From contig NZ_JARTWB010000002.1 in assembly GCF_031450785.1 (NCBI RefSeq), positions 2,356,001 to 2,420,000 on the forward strand: 64,000 nt of DNA. The letters run 5' to 3'. Source of the stretch: Caballeronia sp. LZ062 (GTDB taxonomy: Bacteria; Pseudomonadota; Gammaproteobacteria; Burkholderiales; Burkholderiaceae). The notes under the pieces are model-generated. The model worked only from the letters and a program-made list of their open reading frames with translations, did not search any database and was not told the DNA's origin. The position numbers were made by a program, and so were the translations under genes. This document shows, in pieces, positions 29,998-38,762 of this stretch. The stretch's first letter is position 1. Each line of letters starts with the position of its first letter.

Positions 29998-30936
29998 TTA
30001 TCGCGGCTCTTTTGCAGACCGCGCCGCCGCGGCACCCGACGCCGCCGCGCGCCGCGCCAGTTCCAGCGCGCCTGCGGCCGAATCCGCGCGAGGCCGGCAA
30101 AGGCGCGTGTGCAAGGAAACCGGCACGAAAGGCTCGTAGGGCGCGCCGAGTCCGCCGCACAGGGCCACCGGCAGTTCGCCCGCCGGGTCCAGCGCCGCCA
30201 CGAGGAGTTCGATCTCGCGCCCCGCCTGCTCCAGCAACTGCGCCGCCGCCGGATGATCGCGGTATTCGAACACGCTCGGCGCGAGCGTGGCGTACGCGGT
30301 CTGATTCGACGCGCACAGCCACACCACGAGACTGTCGCGATCCGTCGCGCCCGTGAGCCGCAAGAGCGCGCGCGACCAGTCATCGGCGGGCAGGCGGCCG
30401 TCCAGCACGCGCTGAAGGTGAACCACCGCGCGCAGGCCGAGCCACGCGCCACTCGCTTCGTCGCCGCTCGGAAAGCCGTAGCCGCCCGCGATACGGCAGA
30501 CGCCCTCGCCGTCCAGCGACGCCGCGATGCTGCCCGTGCCGAGCGCGACGATCACGCCCGGTCCGCCGCCGTGCGCGCCCAGGACCGTCGTGTATGCGTC
30601 GCTTTCCACGCTCAACGCATGAACCGGCGGCGCCATGCCCAGAAATGCCGCGAGCCAGTCCGCGTTGTTGACGCCCGCGAGGCCGCAGCCGAGCGAACAG
30701 GCGCGCCAGTCGAACGCGAGGCCGGCGGCATCGAACGCGCGCTGGCAGGCATCGCCAATGGAACGCCATGCTTGCTCGACGCCCAGCGCCAGCCCCGAAG
30801 GACCGCCGCTCGCGCGGGCCAACTCGACGCCGTGCGCGTCCGCGAGAATCACGCGCGTGCCGCTTCCGCCGCCGTCGATGCCGAGCAGATAGCCGTTGAA
30901 GTCGGGCTGCGTGAGAGTGCTAGTGAAAGTGTTCAT
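29998..30936 (-). CDS. BadF/BadG/BcrA/BcrD-type ATPase, probable N-acetylglucosamine kinase
   Basis: 312 residues of the ASKHA (actin-like ATPase) fold. The N-terminal phosphate loop is GIDGGGSGTRVIL (residues 19-31) and the second glycine motif is VALGTGSIA. Sequence layout fits the bacterial homologues of N-acetylglucosamine kinase in the BadF family, which phosphorylate amino sugars from cell-wall recycling. The substrate call is inference. The ATG at 30936 (MNTFTSTLTQ) is chosen over one 36 bases upstream because it lies closer to the conserved loop. Likely co-transcribed with the HAD phosphatase gene downstream. Confidence 0.8.
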   Translation of the reverse strand: MNTFTSTLTQPDFNGYLLGIDGGGSGTRVILADAHGVELARASGGPSGLALGVEQAWRSIGDACQRAFDAAGLAFDWRACSLGCGLAGVNNADWLAAFLGMAPPVHALSVESDAYTTVLGAHGGGPGVIVALGTGSIAASLDGEGVCRIAGGYGFPSGDEASGAWLGLRAVVHLQRVLDGRLPADDWSRALLRLTGATDRDSLVVWLCASNQTAYATLAPSVFEYRDHPAAAQLLEQAGREIELLVAALDPAGELPVALCGGLGAPYEPFVPVSLHTRLCRPRADSAAGALELARRAAASGAAAARSAKEPR

Positions 30937-31043
30937 GGCCGCAAGCATAGCGGCGACGGCTCCGCGCGCCAATTAGCCGAATGGCAGAGGCGGCGCGGCA
31001 TTCGCGTTCGGCTATGCTGGCGCGATCGAAACAGGGATTCGCA

Positions 31044-31655
31044 ATGGCAGACACCGAACCGACCCGCTGCGCCTGGGCCAGCACCGGCGCAATGGCGCAT
31101 TACCACGACACCGAATGGGGCGTTCCATCGCGCGACGACCGCCATCTCTTCGAGATGCTGGTGCTCGAAGGCGCGCAGGCTGGTCTCTCATGGTCCACCA
31201 TCCTGAACAAGCGCGAAGGTTATCGCGCGCTGTTCGCAGGCTTCGACATCGACCGCGTGGCGCGCTTCACGGACGGCGACATCGAGCGGATCGTCGGCGA
31301 TGCGCGCGTGGTCCGCAATCGGGCGAAGATCACGTCCGCTGTCGTCAATGCGCGCGCGGTGCAGCGCATTCAGGCCGAGCACGGCTCGTTCGCGGAGTTC
31401 GTGTGGTCGTTCGTGAACGGCTCCCCTATCGACACGCCGCGCGACGCGAACAATCCGACGCCCGCCTCGACGCCCCAATCTGACGCGTTGAGCCGCGCGC
31501 TCAAGCAATACGGCTGCAAGTTCGTCGGCACGACAATCTGCTACGCCTTCATGCAGGCAACGGGCATGGTGAACGACCACGTTGCCGGCTGTGTGGCGCG
31601 CGGCAAGACTAAGCCAAAACGGAAAACCGCCGAGAAAAGCAGCCGTTCAGCTTAG
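31044..31655 (+). CDS. tag: DNA-3-methyladenine glycosylase I
   Basis: 203 residues. The Tag signature is complete: RCAWASTGAMAHYHDTEWG at the N-terminus with zinc ligands C9 and H21, the catalytic-pocket Glu in LEGAQAGLSW, and the C-terminal zinc ligands in NDHVAGC. It excises 3-methyladenine from alkylated DNA. The ATG at 31044 has ACAGGGA upstream. The Lys-rich tail (KTKPKRKTAEKSS) is likely disordered. Confidence 0.95.
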   Translation: MADTEPTRCAWASTGAMAHYHDTEWGVPSRDDRHLFEMLVLEGAQAGLSWSTILNKREGYRALFAGFDIDRVARFTDGDIERIVGDARVVRNRAKITSAVVNARAVQRIQAEHGSFAEFVWSFVNGSPIDTPRDANNPTPASTPQSDALSRALKQYGCKFVGTTICYAFMQATGMVNDHVAGCVARGKTKPKRKTAEKSSRSA

Positions 31656-32076
31656 TCCGATACGGCGCGCTTTTGCTTTTTGGCAACATTTCTCCGCCAA
31701 ACGGCGTTGATCAGGGAAAGTCCTGATCGCATGCGGTTTTTTGCAGTGAAGCATGCCGCCAGCCGCGCCGCATAAGGCGCCGACAACGCTTCTGCGGCGC
31801 TGCACGAACGTGCGTGTCGTGTAAAAATGGCGTTCTCGCGTGCGTTACCGCACCTTTTTACCGAGCCGTGCCGTTATAACTAGTGGCGTGCGGATCGTTC
31901 ACTGAGTGGAGAGATCCGCCGCGAGTACACGGACACGGGAGAAGCGCGTGTCCCAAGCCGGGAAAACCATCGTGCTCGAAGCTGTATACGGTCGGCGTGC
32001 GCGCCGTCCGATGCCGCAGGTGCAGGTTGCTCGAAATCCAACGCATGGCCGCTGCGCAGGGGCGCAGGGGAGAAAT
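31656..32076. other. intergenic region tag / small paralogue pair
   Basis: 421 bases without a supported gene. It contains a perfect hairpin, GATCAGG (31709-31715) with CCTGATC (31722-31728), followed 8 bases later by TTTTTT; this may terminate tag. From 31800 to 31885 A/T tracts around GTAAAAATGG and CTTTTTACC suggest a promoter for the downstream pair, but no clear hexamers were fixed. The frame open from 31906 up to the downstream start has no ribosome site. Confidence 0.5.
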
Positions 32077-32505
32077 ATGATGAAAAGCTTGAACTTCCTG
32101 ACGCATCAGGAGATTTTTGACAACGCGGTGCAGCATCTCTTCACGCAGGGACAAGCCGCTTTGCTGCCTCACGGCGGCGGCGCTTATCGCGGATTCTGCG
32201 GCGGCTGCCCCATCGGCAGTCTCATCAAGCCGCGCGACTACGTGACGGCAATGGAGGGCGTGCCGATCCGCTATATCGGGAAATCGCCCGAAGCGGTGCC
32301 GGCGTACATGGATGTCGGCGTCGCGGCGCTCAAGCGCGCTCTGCTGCGCGCGCGCATCAATGTCTTCGATCCGACCACGGTCGAACTGCTTTCCTGTCTG
32401 CAAAACGTGCACGACGTCTTCGGCAAATGGGAATGGCGCGAGCGTCTGACGTCGATTGCGCGGCAATTCGGGCTGTCGGCCGAACTGCTGAAAACGGCTG
32501 CGTAA
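32077..32505 (+). CDS. conserved hypothetical protein, first of a tandem paralogous pair
   Basis: 142 residues, no signal peptide or membrane segment, not recognised as a named family. A GGGGAGA ribosome site (32066-32072) sets the start at one of two adjacent ATGs (32077 or 32080). Visible features are a Gly/Cys cluster (GFCGGCPIGSL, around residues 45-55) and a C-terminal half with FDPTTVELLSCLQNVHDVF. The same sequence pattern recurs in the next gene: C-x-IGSL, then EGV-x-I-x-Y, then N-x-(F/Y)DP, then (L/I)-Q-x-(V/I)HD. The two genes are therefore tandem duplicates that have diverged and probably act together. Confidence 0.7.
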   Translation: MMKSLNFLTHQEIFDNAVQHLFTQGQAALLPHGGGAYRGFCGGCPIGSLIKPRDYVTAMEGVPIRYIGKSPEAVPAYMDVGVAALKRALLRARINVFDPTTVELLSCLQNVHDVFGKWEWRERLTSIARQFGLSAELLKTAA

Positions 32506-32520
32506 CGGTGCGGGTGCCGT

Positions 32521-32898
32521 ATGTTGAGCCCTGTCACGATGTTGAGCCCGAGCGAGATCTTCCATCGCGTGAGCGCGCATTTGCTGGCGCAGCGCGCCGT
32601 TTCGGAAGATGACAACGGGTCGTGCCGCCTGAGAGGCGCGCACGGCCGCAAGTGCGCAATCGGATCGCTGGTGCGCGACGATCTCTACGAATGGGAGCTC
32701 GAAGGCGTCGGCATTTCGTACTATCGACATGCGCAGGACGGCAAGCTGCTGCGCGCACTGTATGCGTCGAACGTGAATGCTTACGATCCGTCGATCATCG
32801 ATCTCTTGATCGAACTGGAGCAGATTCACGACGACGCCAGCGTCGACGAGTGGCCGCATCTTCTGGACGCGCTCGCCAGACGGCACGCGTTCGCCTGA
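32521..32898 (+). CDS. conserved hypothetical protein, second of a tandem paralogous pair
   Basis: 125 residues, a paralogue of the preceding product. Shared positions include CAIGSLVRDDLYEWELEGV, which aligns with CPIGSLIKPRDYVTAMEGV. NVNAYDPSIIDLLIELEQIHDD aligns with NVFDPTTVELLSCLQNVHDVF apart from two residues. The C-terminal WPHLLDALARRHAFA aligns with RLTSIARQFGL. The first ATG is at 32521; an in-frame ATG at 32539 is an alternative, and neither has a strong ribosome site. It starts 15 bases after the first gene, so it is surely co-transcribed. Predicted cytoplasmic and mixed alpha/beta; function unknown. Confidence 0.7.
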   Translation: MLSPVTMLSPSEIFHRVSAHLLAQRAVSEDDNGSCRLRGAHGRKCAIGSLVRDDLYEWELEGVGISYYRHAQDGKLLRALYASNVNAYDPSIIDLLIELEQIHDDASVDEWPHLLDALARRHAFA

Positions 32899-32926
32899 GC
32901 GAACTGGTTCGTTGCAAGGACGGACC

Positions 32927-32970
32927 AAAAAAAAACGGCGGTGCGCCCATACGGGCTGCACCGCCGTTTT
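32927..32970. terminator. bidirectional intrinsic terminator
   Basis: AAAACGGCGGTGC (32932-32944) pairs with GCACCGCCGTTTT (32958-32970); the inner GCCC/GGGC extends the stem past a one-base bulge. A run of A on the left and TTTT on the right serve both the small-protein pair (plus) and rpsU (minus). Confidence 0.9.
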
Positions 32971-33012
32971 GCCTTGCCGCACCGGAAAACAACCGGCCCG
33001 GCACGAAGACGC

Positions 33013-33225
33013 TTAGTGCATCTTCTTCGGCAGCATCTGGCTACGCAGGCGCTTGCGCAGGCGGGCAACGGCCGCGGCCTTCTTGCGCTTGCGCTCGGTG
33101 GTCGGCTTTTCGTAGGACTGGCGCTCGCGCAGTTCTGCGATCAGGCCGTTCTTTTCGATGGTGCGGCGGAAGCGCCGAATCGCGACATCGAACGGCTCGT
33201 TTTCTTTGAGAACAATAGTGGTCAT
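33013..33225 (-). CDS. rpsU: 30S ribosomal protein S21
   Basis: 70 residues, starting [19 protein letters not shown] and ending in an Arg/Lys-rich tail ([14 protein letters not shown]). Matches S21 of the small ribosomal subunit along its full length; S21 binds near the anti-Shine-Dalgarno end of 16S rRNA. It stands alone here, not in the rpsU-dnaG-rpoD arrangement of enterobacteria. Burkholderia genomes often carry more than one rpsU. Confidence 0.95.
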   Translation of the reverse strand: MTTIVLKENEPFDVAIRRFRRTIEKNGLIAELRERQSYEKPTTERKRKKAAAVARLRKRLRSQMLPKKMH

Positions 33226-33595
33226 GAAAATCCTGATTTGCTAAACGTATTTCTAAGTGCGCAACGGAAAACCCGCCGCGCGCCGGCACTCCGATCGTCC
33301 GCCGGGCGAAATTGGCCGAATAGCCCAAAGACGCAGCGGACACGAGCAAAGCGGCCACGGAGGCCGGAAAAGAGAGAGTTGAGATTCAACCGCAGAGCGG
33401 CATGTGCGGTGGAAAGAACAGCCTGACCGCACACTTTCGGCGCCGTTCCCCGCTGGCGATTAACGTTTTGACGTTGTCATTTTCAGCGGAAGAAGGCGAG
33501 AAATCGGACACATTTCTCGATTCGGGCGCGATGTTACCAGAACACCGCGCCGCTGCCAACACTTCGAAGCACGCCAACTCGTTGATGCAACAGAT
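33226..33595. other. intergenic region between rpsU and the aldo/keto reductase gene
   Basis: 370 bases upstream of rpsU on its strand. No gene is supported; short open frames on both strands have no ribosome site or family-like sequence. It must contain the rpsU promoter, which I could not place. The segment 33460-33540 is A/T-richer than its surroundings. Confidence 0.5.
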
Positions 33596-34546
33596 TTATT
33601 TCTGCCAAGCGCTCGCTTCGTCGAGCATGTTGACTTCTTCCGGGTCCAGCTGAAGGCGCGTGGCGGCCGCGAGACTTTCCAGCTGCTGCACCGACGTTGC
33701 GCTCGCAATCGGCGCCGTCACGCTGGGCCGCGCGATGATCCACGCGAGCGCGACCGTCGCGGGTGTCGTGTCATGGCGCTTCGCGGCTTCGTCGAGCGCA
33801 TCGAGAATTTTCAGGCCGCGCTCGTTCAGATACTTCTCGACACGCGAGCCGCGCGCCTTGCCCTGCATGTCTTCCTTCGAGCGGTACTTGCCCGACAGAA
33901 AGCCGCTCGCCAGGCTGAAATACGTGACGACCGCGATCTTGTGCGCCTCGGCGACGGGTTCGAGATCGGATTCATAGCCTTCGCGGTCGTAAAGGTTGTA
34001 CTCCGGCTGAAGGATCTGATACGCCGGAAGCGCCGATTCCTTTGCCACCTTCAGCGCCTCTTCCAGCCGCGCGCCCGTGTAGTTCGACGCCCCGATCACG
34101 CGCACCTTGCCTGCCTGAATGAGCTTCTGATACGCGCTGAGCGTTTCGTCGAGCGGCGTCTGGTCGTCGTCGAGGTGAGAGAAGTAGACGTCGATGTAAT
34201 CGGTCTTCAGACGCCGCAGGGAATCGTCGACGGCTGCGGCGATGTTCGCTGCCGACAGCCCTTTGCGCGTGCCCAGCATGCCGACTTTTGTCGCGAGCAC
34301 GATTTTCTGGCGCTTGCCGCTCTCCTTGAACCACTTGCCGATGATCGTTTCCGACTCGCCGCCCTGGTGCCCCTCGACCCACGCGGAGTAGACATCCGCC
34401 GTGTCGATGAAATTGAGGCCGTGGTCGACGAACGCGTCGAGGATGGAGAACGAGGTGCGCTCGTCCGCGGTCCAGCCGAACACGTTGCCGCCGAAAACGA
34501 GCGGCGCGACTTTGAGATCCGATGTGCCGATGCTGCGAGTTTGCAT
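33596..34546 (-). CDS. aldo/keto reductase
   Basis: 316 residues, a TIM-barrel NADPH-dependent oxidoreductase. The catalytic tetrad is visible: Asp and Tyr in FIDTADVYSAW, Lys in VLATKVG, and His in DVYFSHLDDDQ. The cofactor end has the usual ASATSVQQLESL. It belongs to the Tas/YajO-like group of aldo/keto reductases; the substrate is unknown. The ATG at 34546 (MQTRSIGTSDLKV) has GGAGTC upstream and is preferred to the one 39 bases earlier. It is divergent from the glycosylation island. Confidence 0.9.
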   Translation of the reverse strand: MQTRSIGTSDLKVAPLVFGGNVFGWTADERTSFSILDAFVDHGLNFIDTADVYSAWVEGHQGGESETIIGKWFKESGKRQKIVLATKVGMLGTRKGLSAANIAAAVDDSLRRLKTDYIDVYFSHLDDDQTPLDETLSAYQKLIQAGKVRVIGASNYTGARLEEALKVAKESALPAYQILQPEYNLYDREGYESDLEPVAEAHKIAVVTYFSLASGFLSGKYRSKEDMQGKARGSRVEKYLNERGLKILDALDEAAKRHDTTPATVALAWIIARPSVTAPIASATSVQQLESLAAATRLQLDPEEVNMLDEASAWQK

Positions 34547-34728
34547 GGGGACTCCGTGTGCAAGAGGAAACGGATAGGCAAGCATACGCGGTGTCGGCGG
34601 CGGCTGCCGAATGCGTCACGACAAATCCCCTGAACAGAACCGGTTTTTCCGCGCAGTTCCCCGATTTCGATCGCGCGGCGGCGTCTGATAATTCTTCTCG
34701 AACCACTATCAGGCGCAATCCGCACACC

Positions 34729-37062
34729 ATGACTGCTTCGACCGAGCTCCCGGACGCACCGGCCTCCACCCACGATCCAGAATTCGAGCAGGCGCTGGCG
34801 CACGTGCTGTGCGCCGCGATCGAGCATCATCAGAAGAACGAAGTGGAAGAGGCGCAGGCACTTTATCGCATCGTGCTCGATGCCAGCCCCGCTCATGCCG
34901 ATGCTCATCACAATCTCGGCGCGCTCGCGTTGCAGCAGCACGATTTCGAGCGCGCGATCCCGCACTTCGAAGCGGCCGTCGGCGCGAATCCCGATCAAGG
35001 CCATTACTGGGCCAGCTATATCAATGCGCTGACCGTGAGCGGACAGACATCGGCGGCGTGGGTCGCGCTCGAAATGGCGCAGCAGCGCGGGATGAAAGGA
35101 CCGGCGGTCGATCGGCTGATTCAGCAACTCGTGTTGTCCGGGAACGCGCCCACGCCCGCGCCCGCTGCGCTCGCCGCGCCTGCGCCGGTCGAGACAGCCG
35201 TCAGCGCGCCCGAGAAGAAAGAGGCGTCCGCCATGCGCATGGCCGTGCCGCCGCAGCAGCAGATCAACCGCGTGACGACGCTCTATCACCAGGGCCGCAC
35301 TGCCGAAGCGCTTGAAATCGCGCGTCAGATGACCGAGCGATTTCCGAATTTTGCGCTCGGATGGCGAGCGATGGGCAGTTCCCTGCACTCCCTCGGACGC
35401 ACATTCGAGGCAATCGAGCCGTTCGCGCGGACCGTGGAGCTCGAGCCGACGGACGTGGAATCGCGCAAGGTGCTCGCCGACTGCTTGCGCCTGCATAACC
35501 GTTTTGCCGATGCCGAAGCCGCGTGCCGCGAAGTCCTTGCGCAGGCACCGGAGCACGCGGAAGCGTATCGCATTCTCGGCATGACGTTGCAGTCGATGGG
35601 CCGCCACGAGGAAGCCGAAGCGTGCTGCCGCAAGACGGTGGAACTCACGCGCTCGGTGGTGGCGTACAGCACGCTCGGCGTCATGCTGCTCGACCAGGGG
35701 CGCCTGAAGGAAGCGCAGATCGAACTGCGCCGCGCGCTCGAGATCAAGCCGGACTACGGCATCGCGCACGAAAACATCCTCTTCTGCATGAGTCACGACG
35801 AAGACGTCGACGCAAATGCGCTCTTCGCGCAACACGTCGCATTCGGCGAGCAATGCGAGGCACCGTTGCGCGCGCAGTGGAAACCGCATGCCAATTCGCG
35901 TCATCCGGAGCGGAAACTGAAGGTCGGTTTCGTGTCCGGCGACCTCTTTCACCACGCAATCTCCACGTTTATCGAGCCTATCTTCGAGCACCTTGCGCAT
36001 GACGCCGGCCTGGAGATTCACGTCTACTACAGCCACTCGATCAACGATGACGTGACCGCGCGCCTGCGCCAGAACGCGGCGCGCTGGAATCCGGTCAACG
36101 GACTGACGGACGTGCAACTCGCCGACAAGATTCGCGCCGACGGCATCGACGTGCTGATCGACCTTTCCGGGCACACCTCGCGCAATCGGCTGCTCATGTT
36201 CGCGCGCAAACCGGCGCCGATTCAGGCGAGCTGGATGGGATATCCCGGCACGACCGGTCTGACGGCGATGGACTATTACCTCGCCGACTCGTTCCACGTT
36301 CCCGAGCACCACGCACAAGGTCAGTTCGTCGAGAAGATTGCGTATCTGCCGGCCAACGCTCCGTTCCAACCGGCACGGTACGCGCCGCCCGTCAACGGAC
36401 TGCCCGCGCTGCACAACGGCTATCTCACATTCGGCAGTTTCAACCGCATCAACAAGATCCAGCCTCGCGCCATCGCGCTGTGGGCCGAACTGCTTCGCGC
36501 GCTGCCCGACTCACGCATGTTGCTCGGCGCGATGCCGCCGGATTCGGGCCACGAGACGCTCACCGAATGGTTCGCCAGAGAAGGAATCGCGCGCGAACGG
36601 CTCGATTTCCGCACGCGCTCGAACATGCCCGTGTACTTGCAGCAGCATCATCACGTGGATCTTTGCCTCGACACGTTCCCGTATTCGGGCGGCACCACGA
36701 CGCTTCACGCCATGTGGATGGGTGTCCCGACGATCACGTTGCCGGGCCGTCTGATGGCAAGCCGCGGAAGCACCGCCGCACTGTCGCTGGCGGGGCTGGG
36801 CGACTTCGTCGCGAAAGACAACGCCGACTTCGTCGCGAAGGGCCTGGCGTGGGCAAACGATCTCACAGGGCTCGCGCAGTTGCGCGCCAGCATGCGCGAG
36901 CGCTGTGCCGAATCGCCGATGCTTCAACCGGCCGTCATCGCAGCGGGCCTGTCCGCTTCGCTGCGCGAAATGTGGCGCCGCTGGTGCGCGGGGCTCGCGC
37001 CCGCCGCGCTGGAGGCGCAACAGCCCGGCGAAACCGCGCGCAACTCTCAGGAAAAGTCATGA
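34729..37062 (+). CDS. TPR - GT41 (OGT/SPINDLY-like) protein glycosyltransferase
   Basis: 777 residues. The N-terminal half contains tetratricopeptide repeats (for example AHADAHHNLGALALQQHDFE and EHAEAYRILGMTLQSMGRHE) interrupted by an Ala/Pro-rich linker at about 140-175. From about residue 390 comes a GT41 catalytic region like O-GlcNAc transferase and plant SPINDLY: KLKVGFVSGDLFHHAIS, LIDLSGHTSRNRL, QASWMGYPGTTG, FGSFNRINKI and LDTFPYSGGTTT. The superhelical repeats bind protein substrates in this family. The next gene, for an aminotransferase, overlaps by 4 bases. The position two kilobases before flagellin cargo genes and the sugar-modifying neighbours make flagellin the likely acceptor; that is inference from context. 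ATG at 34729. Confidence 0.9.
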   Translation: MTASTELPDAPASTHDPEFEQALAHVLCAAIEHHQKNEVEEAQALYRIVLDASPAHADAHHNLGALALQQHDFERAIPHFEAAVGANPDQGHYWASYINALTVSGQTSAAWVALEMAQQRGMKGPAVDRLIQQLVLSGNAPTPAPAALAAPAPVETAVSAPEKKEASAMRMAVPPQQQINRVTTLYHQGRTAEALEIARQMTERFPNFALGWRAMGSSLHSLGRTFEAIEPFARTVELEPTDVESRKVLADCLRLHNRFADAEAACREVLAQAPEHAEAYRILGMTLQSMGRHEEAEACCRKTVELTRSVVAYSTLGVMLLDQGRLKEAQIELRRALEIKPDYGIAHENILFCMSHDEDVDANALFAQHVAFGEQCEAPLRAQWKPHANSRHPERKLKVGFVSGDLFHHAISTFIEPIFEHLAHDAGLEIHVYYSHSINDDVTARLRQNAARWNPVNGLTDVQLADKIRADGIDVLIDLSGHTSRNRLLMFARKPAPIQASWMGYPGTTGLTAMDYYLADSFHVPEHHAQGQFVEKIAYLPANAPFQPARYAPPVNGLPALHNGYLTFGSFNRINKIQPRAIALWAELLRALPDSRMLLGAMPPDSGHETLTEWFAREGIARERLDFRTRSNMPVYLQQHHHVDLCLDTFPYSGGTTTLHAMWMGVPTITLPGRLMASRGSTAALSLAGLGDFVAKDNADFVAKGLAWANDLTGLAQLRASMRERCAESPMLQPAVIAAGLSASLREMWRRWCAGLAPAALEAQQPGETARNSQEKS

Positions 37063-38222
37063 GCAGCCTTCCCGTCCGTATCGTAGAGCCGATCGTAGAC
37101 GAACGCATTTACGTCACGCAGCCGCATCTCGCGCCGCTTGCCGAATTCCTGCCGTATCTGGAAAAGATCTGGGACAGCAAGGTACTGACCAACGGCGGCC
37201 CGTTCCATCAGCAACTGGAAAAGGCGCTGTGCGAGTACCTCGGCGTCGAGCATCTCGCGCTGTTCGCCAACGGCACGCTCGCGCTCGTGACGGCGCTGCA
37301 GGCGCACCGCGTGACGGGCGAAGTCATCACGACGCCGTATTCCTTCGTTGCCACCGCGCATTCGCTGTTGTGGAACGGCATCAAACCGGTGTTCGTCGAT
37401 ATTGATCCGAACACGCTCAATCTCGATCCCGCGAAGATCGAAGCGGCCATCACGCCCCAAACCACGGCGATCATGCCGGTGCACTGCTATGGCCGTCCGT
37501 GCGATGTCGAAGCGATTCAGAAAATCGCCGACAACTACAACCTGAAGGTGATCTACGACGCAGCGCATGCATTCGGCGTGAAGACGCTCGGCGGGAGCGT
37601 GCTCAAACACGGCGATCTTTCCGTGTTGAGCTTCCACGCGACGAAGGTGTTCAACACGTTCGAGGGCGGTGCGATCGTCTGCCCGGACGCGAAGACGAAG
37701 CAGCGTATCGACCATCTGAAAAACTTCGGCTTCGTGGACGAAACGACGGTTGTCGCGCCGGGTATCAACGGCAAGATGAGCGAGATCAACGCGGCATTCG
37801 GCCTGCTCCAGCTCAAGCATATCGACGAGGCGCTCGAACGCCGCCGGCGGATCGACGCCAGATACCGCGCCATGCTCGCCGATGTGAAGGGCGTGCGCTG
37901 TCTTCCGGAACCGCGAAGCGCGGACGAATACGTCGCCAATCACTCGTATTTTCCGATACTCGTCACGGACGAGTATCCGCTCGAGCGCGACGCGCTGTTC
38001 GAGCATCTGCGCGATCACGACATTTACGCGCGCCGCTACTTTTACCCGCTCATCTCCGAGTTTCCGATGTATCGCGGCCTGCCGTCGGCGCAACGCGCGA
38101 ATCTGCCCGTTGCGGGCGATGCGGCGCGTCGCGTGCTGTGTCTGCCGATTTATCCCGCGCTGGAAGATCACGACGTGGATCGTATCGTCGGCCTGATCGC
38201 GAAGCCGCCACGCCGAGCGTAA
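37059..38222 (+). CDS. DegT/DnrJ/EryC1 sugar aminotransferase, VioA-like
   Basis: 387 residues, PLP-dependent aspartate-aminotransferase fold. The Schiff-base lysine is K196 in SFHATKVFNTFEGG and the PLP-binding aspartate D167 lies in VIYDAAHAFG. The N-terminal segment VTQPHLAPLAEFLPYLEKIW resembles VioA, which makes dTDP-4-amino-4,6-dideoxyglucose (viosamine) from the 4-keto sugar. Burkholderia flagellin has been reported to carry a 4-amino-4,6-dideoxyglucose derivative, which supports this reading. The exact sugar is inference. Start by ATGA overlap with the preceding gene and a CAGGAAAAG ribosome site. Confidence 0.88.
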   Translation: MSSLPVRIVEPIVDERIYVTQPHLAPLAEFLPYLEKIWDSKVLTNGGPFHQQLEKALCEYLGVEHLALFANGTLALVTALQAHRVTGEVITTPYSFVATAHSLLWNGIKPVFVDIDPNTLNLDPAKIEAAITPQTTAIMPVHCYGRPCDVEAIQKIADNYNLKVIYDAAHAFGVKTLGGSVLKHGDLSVLSFHATKVFNTFEGGAIVCPDAKTKQRIDHLKNFGFVDETTVVAPGINGKMSEINAAFGLLQLKHIDEALERRRRIDARYRAMLADVKGVRCLPEPRSADEYVANHSYFPILVTDEYPLERDALFEHLRDHDIYARRYFYPLISEFPMYRGLPSAQRANLPVAGDAARRVLCLPIYPALEDHDVDRIVGLIAKPPRRA

Positions 38223-38224
38223 AG

Positions 38225-38749
38225 ATGAACATTTTCCTGCGCGAAATTCAGGCCTCCGATCTGCCCGCCATCACTGCATGGCGCGCCGATCGCGAGGTGG
38301 TCGACGCTCTCGTCGGCAACTTCCGGCACGTGAACGAGGACGTCGACCGCCGCTGGTACGACGCGTATCTCGCGAGCCGCGCGAACAACGTGCGCCTCGC
38401 AATTTGTCTGCGCGAAAGCGGTGAATGCGTCGGCGTGGTGTATCTCCTTCAGATTCACTGGATCAACCGGACCGGCGAGTTCGGCATTCAGATTGGCGAC
38501 GCGGCGGCGCGCGGCCGGGGTATCGGCGAAGCTGCAACGCGGCTCATGCTGCGGCACGCGTTCGCGGATCTGAATTTGCGCCGTGTCTCTTTGTCGGTGC
38601 TGGCGGACAACACGCGTGCCATTCGCCTGTACGAACGCGTCGGCTTTCGCCACGAAGGCGTGCAGCGCGAAGCGGTATTCAAAGGCGGACGCTACGTCGA
38701 CTTGCTGATGATGGCGACGCTTGCCGACGATCAGGACGCACAGCAGTAA
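38225..38749 (+). CDS. GNAT family N-acetyltransferase
   Basis: 174 residues with a GNAT acyl-CoA-binding motif RGRGIGEAATRLML and the C-terminal beta-bulge region RLYERVGFRHEGVQREAVF, typical of RimJ/RimL-type and sugar-amine acetyltransferases. It starts 2 bases after the aminotransferase, so it most likely acylates the amino sugar made by that enzyme before transfer to flagellin. The acyl group is unknown. Confidence 0.88.
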   Translation: MNIFLREIQASDLPAITAWRADREVVDALVGNFRHVNEDVDRRWYDAYLASRANNVRLAICLRESGECVGVVYLLQIHWINRTGEFGIQIGDAAARGRGIGEAATRLMLRHAFADLNLRRVSLSVLADNTRAIRLYERVGFRHEGVQREAVFKGGRYVDLLMMATLADDQDAQQ

Positions 38750-38762
38750 GGAGCAACACGCA

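Noticed and set aside
33386..33653. Small open frames upstream of rpsU on both strands
   Set aside because: No ribosome site or plausible protein features; more likely rpsU leader and promoter DNA.
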